Source: Adineta vaga
Taxonomy: Eukaryota; Rotifera
Length of the DNA stretch: 64,000 bases
Assembly (NCBI GenBank): GCA_021613535.1
Contig: CP075492.1
Span: 744,001-808,000 of the forward strand
Reading direction: 5' to 3'
Positions 56,807 through 64,000 of the stretch are shown one piece after another. The notes beneath the pieces were generated by a model. It searched no databases. It saw only the letters and a list, made by a program, of their open reading frames with translations, and had not been told where the DNA came from. The position numbers and the translations under genes are program-made. Numbering within the stretch: the first letter of the stretch is position 1; the number at the start of each line of letters is the position of its first letter.

Positions 56807-57530
56807 TTATTTGATCAGCATCATTGCAATAGAACCAGCTAAATTCAACATCATTGACACAATAGCTAAAATACATGATGCACCTATGCTACCAGGCGTA
56901 TCCGCACCATTATCTTTAATAAGACTAATGCCTATTCCCATACAAATAATTCCACTAACAAGACATGTCATGGCAAGACCTCTAGCCAATGATAAACTAG
57001 TCTTTTTATATTTATCTTTGACTAAAATAATCAATAATGTGGCTAGAGCACTGAATGGACATAGTATACAACATATGATAATAAATGCACGGGTAACCTT
57101 AAATTTAGCGTTGATATCAGCTGGCATATCGACACATATTGAGTTACTTTTTTTGTAAAAGACACGCTTTCCATAAACCGACTGTAACTGGATACGATCC
57201 GACAGAAAACTTGATCCTAACAAACAAAGAAGAGTAATTCATATGTATAGAATCTGCCTGCGAATTAGAAACAGAAAAGATTTATTTTTATTTTTCTGAT
57301 ACATTGACGATGCGGATTGAACTTCCCTTCATTTATTTGTTCTTTATGCCAATAGTATTTTCGACTGAAAATACCATTATCTTTCACTTTTCATCAATTT
57401 TCGAATACGTTCATGTTTTTAGAAAGTTTACATACCAGATTGGTAAAATATTTGCTGCCATATATAAAGTAGAAGCTATGATCATCATTCCAAATGTAAT
57501 ATAGATAATTCCACGCTTTTCGAAAGTCAT
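56807..57530 (-). pseudogene. Claudin/PMP22-like four-TM protein, one slip in an A7 run
   Basis: Exon 1 (57436-57530, from MTFEKRG) encodes TM1 and ends in PIW. A 219-base intron (GTATGT...TTGTTAG) joins it to exon 2 from 57216 as WIKFSVGSYPVTVGLWKAC. GLWxxC is the hallmark of the first extracellular loop in claudins and PMP22/EMP proteins. The frame then hits a stop just after an A7 run (plus-strand T7 at about 57148-57154). One base fewer would continue into SNSICVDMPADINAKF and three more membrane helices (AFIIICCILCPFSALATLL, LAMTCLVSGIICMGIG, ASCILAIVSMMLNLAG). Junction protein of epithelia by family. A single homopolymer slip in an otherwise perfect gene makes a sequence error quite possible. 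Confidence 0.7.
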
Positions 57531-57599
57531 TTTTTGTGTTTCTATTACAATAAATAAAAGAAAATTTTTATGTAGAAGAACGTATGGTTGATGAAACAA

Positions 57600-58113
57600 G
57601 ATTATTGAAAAAGATGCTTTAGAAAGTAATAAATGTAATAAGAAAAAATCTCAGTAAACAGTTCATATTCAAATAAATGTTTAATATACCTTATGACTTC
57701 TTCAATTAATAGAAAATCATGACAATACGTCGCATAGACTGTAGATGATTAATATGAAATAGCGCGATAAGAGCACTCTTTTCAAAATCATTTTCCTTCT
57801 TCTATTTTAATTACAAAAATGAGCAGTAAAAAATATTTCAGTAGTTAACAAATATCCATTTTCAAAAAGCAGGCTCTTAAAAACATAGAAATGTTTCGAA
57901 CTTTCGAACAAAAAATGATAAAGACTTAAAATTTCACTGTTGAAAAGATGAAATCACAGGATGTCATATAATGTAATCGAAACTTTTTCTAGCATATTTT
58001 TGTGGGATTTTGTCTTAATCAGCTGAAAGACTAACCTTTCATACGCACTTCATGGCAAACTAGGATGAAGCCACTAGGGATATTACTCCAACTTTAAATC
58101 AATTTTTCAAAAT
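57600..58113. other. Intergenic, nothing recognised
   Basis: AT-rich; probably includes the promoter of the claudin-like gene. Confidence 0.35.
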
Positions 58114-58185
58114 CACCTTGAGTGTGCGGATATGGATTGATATATCGTTAAATTAATGACAACTCACCCACACCCTCAAGGTGGT
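58114..58185. repeat. Telomere-like hairpin
   Basis: The left arm CACCTTGAGTGTGCGG (58114-58129) and right arm ACCCACACCCTCAAGGTGG (58167-58185) form an imperfect inverted repeat with the family's conserved CCTTGAG/CTCAAGG outer ends. Confidence 0.7.
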
Positions 58186-58482
58186 GTCTTTTTATGCTAT
58201 TTTATCGAGAAAAAAAATGAAATCAACTGATTATCTTGCTCTTATTCTTTCGAAGTATTTTGTTTTTGTTTGATAGATTTGATAGAAAAAATTCTCCATA
58301 TCATTCTTTCCTGACGTATCTCTGAATATGTTTTCATTTTATAATAGAAGATCCGTATGTTTTGTTAGATCTGTATACACATTTTTGTACTATAGAAAAC
58401 GGATATAAAAATAAACGCGGAGAAGAACGAAAGAGAAAAAAAAACATCACAATCTATCATATAAATAAAAAACAGGTATTTA

Positions 58483-58888
58483 TTCATAACTGGACATTGT
58501 CAAGAAACATGTGATCAATCAATGAAAAAAAAACTCATTAATAAAAATGTAACTGCTGTTTAAGATGATACATCAAATCTAGCTTATGTTGATTATTTAT
58601 GTGAGATTAATCGAAAAGAAAAATAACATTTCAGATGTTACTTTTGTTAATGTTGATATTGATTCATTTACATCACTTGAATTAATCACACAAAGTATAT
58701 TAAATGGTTGTTAGACTGCCGATTTTAAAGAATGAAAATTTCTTGTGAATATTGTAAATCCAGAAGTTATCAATATATCTGTATTGGATCCGATTGGAAC
58801 AAAGGAACAGATTGATATGTTTATTGCAAATGTCAGTACTGCTATACCACTGAATCGTATTGGTAAAGGATATTTAGCAGAAATTTAA
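58483..58888 (+). pseudogene. SDR-like remnant, internally deleted
   Basis: The 5' part FITGHCQETCDQSMKKKLI matches the TGxxxxT cofactor-binding start of an SDR. It is followed by DDTSNLAYVDYLCEIN, DVTFVNVDIDSFTSLEL and then directly by VNIVNPEVINISVLDPIG and STAIPLNRIGKG from the C-terminal third. The catalytic centre (Ser, YxxxK) is deleted. Stops: TAA in NVTAV-stop-DD, TAG at 58712-58714 and TGA at 58733-58735 (FKE-stop-KFLV, where Trp is plausible). A dead relative of the SDR family, more decayed than the copy at 56155. Confidence 0.6.
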
Positions 58889-59094
58889 TTGACACATACA
58901 GTTTCTTTTAATTCAATAAATTTTATAAGAGTATAGGTTAGAGTTAGCGAAGACAAAAAGGGTCTGTGTATCCACATCTTAATATTTAAGTTAGATGTCA
59001 CCTATATTAAACAGAAGAATGCAAATGATTGGCATATCAAACTATATCCTTTATTTGTCATTGTTATATAAGAACAAATACATCATTCAATTCA

Positions 59095-60764
59095 ATGAAT
59101 TTGAACATGAATCAAGCCAATGCTGTAAGTATAATGGATCTTCCAAATGAAATAATCTATACTATTTGGAATAAATTAAATAAAATCAATGTACTTTTAT
59201 TCATTTATGGATGTTAATACACGATTTAATAAATTACTCTGTAACACAATTTCTACTCGTTCGATTGAATTGATAGATCATCATAATAATTGTTCATTAA
59301 CTTATCCGATACTTAATCGATTTTGTTTGCATATATTACCACAAATACATGAATATATTGAATGTTTAACGTTTGAATCTATCTCAATAGAATCAATTCT
59401 TTCTGTTGATCATTATCCTCATTTAAAAAAACTCATTATCAACAATGTTGAACCAGAATTTATAATACAACACTTTACGGATAGAAAGTTTTATATGAAT
59501 ATTTTACTTTATTAATTTCTGTAATTAAATCTATTTATAGATAAATCACCTTTTGTTCAAATTTTTAAACAACAAATTACTAATTTGACACTGTTAATTA
59601 ATGAACCTGAAAGAACACAATCAATGGTTGATTTCGGCATAACTGTATTTGCTCCTATATTTTCTATATTTACAAATTTAGTTGAATTAAATTTTGGTCC
59701 TCCAAATGATCGACGATATCATGCGCGATTAAAAATAGCTGATTTATCTTCAACAATTTGTTATTCATCAAGTATTGTTCATTTACGTATCAGTGTAGAT
59801 ACATTTGATGATTGTTTATATTTACTTGATGGTCGTCTCAATCATTTACGTCAACTTGTGATTCCAAGTATGTAATATTTCTATTTCAAAATCGATACCT
59901 AATAATATGATAATAACTACAATGAAAAGTTTCTCACTGATGTCAAATTCTAAAACAAATGTGTATAATAGTCATGTGTTACCACTTCTTCGTCGAATGA
60001 TATATCTTGAAGATTTAATGTTAAATTTATGTGTTGGAAATCGATCGACAATCATTGATAGTACTCATTTAAATAAAGAAGTTCTACTATATTTACCATG
60101 TCTTCAAACGTTGACATTTAATATTGAAGTTTATATTACAGGTGTTAATGAAATAAATTGGACAAACTTTAATAATGTTCAATATATATTCTATAACGGA
60201 AAATCTCATCAATCTATTTGTTATATTGATCAATTTCCACGTGGTAGAAGAGGTCGATCTCATATCTATTCAATTCCTTATACATTAAATGATCTACATT
60301 ATATAAGTAGCAATTTTCCTGGTGGTTTATTTATGAATGTTCATTGTCTATCAATGATGAATATTTATTATCCTTTCGAACATGATTTCTTTGTTAAGAT
60401 TGCTTGTTCGTTTCCTCTACTTACTAATCTATCTGTTTCGAATGATACTCCACAAAAATACAAACGATTAAATCAATTAAATAACAATGATCAAATTTCA
60501 TCCCTTGTCGAGTTTTCTAATTTAATTAAGCTTAGGATTTCTTCTCGTTGTATCGATTATGTTGAACAATTTTTGGAAGACACAAACACACGTTTACCAC
60601 GTCTATTGGAATTGAAGATTGATTATATACATTTACAATTTGTTACAGAAAATTTTACTCGTAATACTACACGTTTCAATTGTAGCAAAATAGAATGTTT
60701 AATTTTTGATAAACAAATAGTACATTCTAATGAATTCTATATGTATTTTCCTTCTTATAAATAA
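59095..60764 (+). pseudogene. F-box / leucine-rich protein of the bdelloid-expanded type, decayed
   Basis: The start MNLNMNQANAVSIMDLPNEI contains the F-box core LPNEIIYTIWNKLNKINVL. The frame then slips by one T in a T4 run at about 59193-59196 into YSFMDVNTRFNKLLC. The body is leucine-rich, repeat-like sequence (HLKKLIINNVEPEF, ITNLTLLINEPERTQSMVDF, LVELNFGPPNDRRYH, NLIKLRISSRCIDYV) to a stop at 60764. Two introns are implied. The first (about 59479-59540) would begin ATAGAAAG rather than GTAGAAAG and end ATTTATAG. The second, after LVIPS, has a GTATGT donor at about 59866 but no clear acceptor. The role would be a ubiquitin-ligase substrate adaptor; here probably dead. Confidence 0.65.
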
Positions 60765-61023
60765 AATTTATAAATATATTATCATTTACCAACGTATTTC
60801 TAATCTTTATATTGAAATAGACCTAATGTCACGTATGTGATGCTATGTACATTTTTATAATGTACAGGACAAATGAATGGGTTAAAAAAACATCATTGTT
60901 CTTTTTTTAGAAGAAATGGAAAGAAATTTCGTAGAATATCAGATAAGCGAAAAACATAATTTGTACTTTGTATTTCTATTTCATCTCATTAAACTAACAT
61001 ATAAAAAAACACTATAACTATTG
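60765..61023. other. Intergenic
   Basis: AT-rich spacer with no feature recognised. Confidence 0.3.
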
Positions 61024-61386
61024 TGATGCCTCGCAAACCTCAAGTTGAATATCAAAAAAAGAAAGATGCAAAAATAGAGGTAATTGAAATGATTTCTTGA
61101 TCACAATTGTTTTAAAATATACAGATTGACTCCGTATTTTCTAACTTGACGAACTAAAAGCTCCTGAGAAACAACTAGATGAAGCTTTAGCAAAGGGTAA
61201 AAACGCTTTAGATAATAAGGAAGTATATGAAGAAAACAAAAAAGCAGATGCTGTTGAAGATGATTTGGAAGATCTCCGAGAAGAGATAAAACAAGTTAAA
61301 GAAGAAGGTGGTATTGAATCAACAGAAGAAAAATCACCAGAACCAGAATATCTTTTGAAGCAACAAAAATATCTTATTTTTTTGTG
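61024..61386 (+). CDS. Small charged coiled-coil protein, tentative two-exon model
   Basis: The first exon reads MPRKPQVEYQKKKDAKIE and ends at GTAATT. The second, of uncertain 5' boundary near 61150, reads KAPEKQLDEALAKGKNALDN, then DDLEDLREEIKQVKEE, then ESTEEKSPEPEYLLKQQ, ending in a TGA at about 61384-61386. It is rich in Lys/Glu with heptad-like leucines, so probably a soluble coiled coil. No family is recognised and the splice acceptor is not settled. Confidence 0.35.
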
Positions 61387-62679
61387 ATTTATTAGCAGAT
61401 GTAGAACACAGTCAATTAAATAAGACTAAAGTTTATTGAAAAAAGAACTGAGTAAAATTCTATCAAAGCGGTTATAGATGAGAATATATATGTATTATTC
61501 TATAGTCTATGCACTCATCCTCAAGACCGTTCAAACTATTCATAGATATTTTTATTCAAAAATGTATGTTTCAGATACCATAGAAAGAAGAAAATCTTTT
61601 TTCATTTTGTTTGTGTTCAGTTTGAATACAGCGATATTGAAGATATTAATTATTATAATCAATATAACATAGTATGCGAATAGCTTCTTTGTTACACATC
61701 TATGCTTCAAATAATACACAATAAACTTAATTTTCATATAGATGAAAGTAGCATTGATGTATGAATGTTCTTTTTATAAGCTGAGGATGAGAGTGTTATT
61801 AATTTCAAAAACGAATTTTTAATTGAATCATTAGTTTTCATTTTGTAAACTGTAAACATTTTTTGTGTATTAAAACAACGTTTTTTTTATCAAGATATGG
61901 TCGTATATAAATGACAATATACTGAAGTTTTATTTGAAAAACAAAAAAAAAACATTTTTTACATATTATACTACAAAGTCGGTGCAGAATTACCTTGGTG
62001 TAAGTAAATATTTATTTACAAGAACAGGAAAAAAAGAACGTTAAATATATCCCTGTATAATAGAAGAAAGTAATCTACGTATTCATTTAATAAAAGTAAG
62101 TAAAGATCTTCGTATTTAATGACGATCAAAGACATATTGTATCATACGAAATATAATAAAATCTATCGAGTATTTAACCATAGAATAATCATTAGATCAC
62201 TTATCTAGTTTTTTTTCTTATGAGAACTTTATTAAAAAAAACAAATCTTAATGTTTTCTTAAAAGTACCAGAATCCTTTTATACAGTTACCTATACGGTA
62301 TACCTTTTAATTAGACCGAAAAACAACAATATTATAATAGGATATGAGTTTTCTTTTACTTTTGTACACAGTCCCACGAATTACAAAAAGATCGGGTAGC
62401 ATTTTTCAACATTCGAGCAAATGATGGTTTTTGAATATAAATTTATAAGCAAGGAAGGAAAGCAAAAGCTTTAACCTTTCAAAAGTCTTTGAAAATAGAT
62501 TTAATCTCGCTTTTCTCCCTATAATACAAGTCGTAAAATACTGAATTTGCCACACAAAACATTGATTATTTTTATTGTATACTGTTTTATAAAAGTTTGT
62601 ACTTTTCATAGTTAAACTTAATTAACAATATTATGGTATTCTTTCAAAGCAAAACGTAAACAAACTTAGTATTTATTCC
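61387..62679. other. Long AT-rich intergenic region
   Basis: Only short AT-driven frames. No gene, RNA or clear repeat is seen. It includes the probable promoter of the gene at 62680. Confidence 0.4.
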
Positions 62680-64000
62680 ATGTCTTCAAGCGAATCAGAA
62701 ACAACAGAAGATGAATGGTTGTCAAATAGTGATTACAAAGAATTGTTCGCAGATTCAGATGAGAGACATCTATGGAATAGAAGTGATGATAACAAAGATC
62801 TGTACAACAGAATATCAATGAAATATGAAAGGATTAATCTTGAACATTATCAATTAATTTGGTGTGATGATGAAACAGATATATCCACTAATAAGATTTT
62901 AATCGATCAATTACGAAAAATCATTGATTATACACTATTATTTCATGATGTCATCGAATGTAAAAATTTTCTGAAGCAGACAAAAGATGTTGATACATTT
63001 CTTATTTGTTCCTGTCAATTTGCCAAAAAATTTATATCAAAAGTTCATAAAATGAATCATATTAAATGTATCTATGTTATTCATTATCATGGGCGATTCC
63101 AGAATACTTTAATCACTAACTTTTCTAAGGTATGTTTGCTCGATAACATTTTATTCGTTTTAACAAAAACGAACCCATAGCGATTTTTCTGTCCCAGCTA
63201 TATTCCTAAAAGGAAAATATTTCATTTTTTTGTGGATGAGTTTGAGACTAAGTGCGTAGATGTGGGTGACAGAGAGGGTATCGATGATGGTTTGGATGTA
63301 TATGTGTTCCTCATTATTTGAACTCGGCCTCATCGAAACCGGTACCGTCAAAGTGTCATTTCTGTCTTGAGCCAATTGTATTCTATAGACTCAAAGTGAA
63401 GGACATTTTTTAAAGGACATTCGTTTACGTCTTCGACGAGATTATGTCATGAACGAAATTGTTGAATAGAAATTACGTCAACACTTTTTTATTATCCTTT
63501 TGTTACTTATTATTGTTAGGTAAAAGAAATCAAAGCTACAGATTTCAATTGTTTATTAAACTATCTTAGCAAAGACGTCGAAAATTGTTTACAACAGGCA
63601 AGAAATGATCTTTTCAGTGAACCTACTCGAAGTAATTATACAACCAATGGTGATTATTGTTCATGGTGGTGCATATTCGTTGATATGATTTGTTATTTAC
63701 CTTATTCAGATCAATGTCGCGAAAGATTTATTGAAATTTTCGAAAATTATTATCAAAATAATGAAACAAATATGAAAACATTAAAATTATTCAAAGAAAC
63801 ATATACATCTGAAAGTGCTCTAACATGGTATACACGTAATACATTTCTTTTTCGTATTCTGAATAACATACTTCGACAACATAATATTTCAATGACATTT
63901 ACTTTTGGTTTCTTTATACAAGATTTGTTTAATCAGTTAAAAAAAGAATATGAAAATTTCAAATGTAATCATTTAAATCAATCAACTATGAAAGTTTATC
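62680..64000 (+). CDS. ART/TPR-family protein (NAD+-arginine ADP-ribosyltransferase type), 5' part
   Basis: Exon 1 (62680-63129) starts MSSSESETTEDEWLSNSD. A 390-base intron (GTATGT...TTGTTAG, 63130-63519) joins in phase 0 to exon 2, which is still open at the window end. The protein has an acidic head, an alpha/beta region resembling a degenerate receiver or TIR-like fold (DVDTFLICSCQFAKKFISKV, IKCIYVIHYHG), then a helical segment (SALTWYTRNTFLFRILNNIL, FGFFIQDLFNQL). It reaches TMKVY, the start of the conserved strand carrying the first catalytic Arg of the R-S-E class of ADP-ribosyltransferases. The catalytic domain lies outside the window. The family is heavily expanded in bdelloids; targets are unknown. 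The intron contains a small degenerate telomere-like patch (about 63258-63282). A short related fragment lies at 25976. Confidence 0.6.

Noticed and set aside
1-64000. tRNA or rRNA genes
   Set aside because: I looked for T-loop-like GGTTCRA and paired acceptor stems and saw none outside coding sequence. A tRNA scan would be decisive.
1-64000. CRISPR array or bacterial operon
   Set aside because: The repeated telomere-like units are inverted and irregularly spaced over kilobases; genes have spliceosomal introns. The SecA-like motor alone does not indicate bacterial DNA.

Overview
The window looks like AT-rich nuclear DNA of an invertebrate, most probably a bdelloid rotifer (Rotaria/Adineta type). 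Genes are dense and on both strands. Most introns are very short (about 50 bases) with GT..AG ends. Protein families that are greatly expanded in bdelloids recur: rhodopsin-like GPCRs, LDL-receptor-A/EGF receptors with a 7TM tail, NHL-repeat proteins, F-box proteins, short-chain dehydrogenases, and ADP-ribosyltransferase-like proteins. Tracts resembling TGTGGG, the telomere unit described for the bdelloid Adineta vaga, are scattered through the window. The species assignment is inference; no sequence search was run.

Layout. 1-4.1 kb: a GPCR with one nonsense codon, telomere-like hairpins, a small type I membrane protein and a small Cys-rich gene. 4.4-12.4 kb: a complete three-exon LDLa/EGF/7TM receptor on the minus strand with miniature elements in its introns. 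14-20 kb: a FkbM methyltransferase, a frameshifted GPCR, a dead FLYWCH/MULE transposase and a PLP-decarboxylase fragment cut at a telomere-like tract. 20.1-23.5 kb: a near-perfect 470-base palindrome, a small Cys-rich protein and GC-rich repeat islands. 23.5-26.3 kb: FN3/Ig, NHL and ART-like gene remnants. 26.9-30.4 kb: an intronless paralogue of the first receptor, cut by a 23-N gap. 31.7-37.1 kb: a G-rich/C-rich hairpin, an NHL remnant, a broken sialate O-acetylesterase, another frameshifted GPCR and a secreted Cys-containing protein. 39.3-49.1 kb: a giant minus-strand locus combining a DEAH-type helicase, Cys-rich segments, a SecA-like motor, an OTU-like domain and a glycine-rich hydrophobic segment; its 5' third is broken. 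50-52 kb: a hAT-type MITE with an intact 8-bp target duplication, then a GC-rich intronless FAD monooxygenase that looks horizontally acquired. 52.2-64 kb: a mariner fragment, a dead GPCR, an intact SDR with two decayed relatives, a claudin-like gene, a decayed F-box gene and the 5' part of an ART-family gene running off the edge.

The genes do not form one pathway. This is an accessory, probably subtelomere-like region of gene-family birth and death. Three threads stand out. (1) A dispersed telomere-like inverted repeat (arms near CTTGAGGGTGTGGGT) often sits exactly where gene fragments end. (2) Many reading frames are broken by a single lesion: repeatedly a stop at a conserved or likely Trp codon (TGG to TGA/TAG), or one extra base in a short A/T run. 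Either these are recent pseudogenes, or some lesions are sequence errors or are corrected in RNA. (3) The helicase/SecA/OTU locus is an architecture I do not recognise as a described system.
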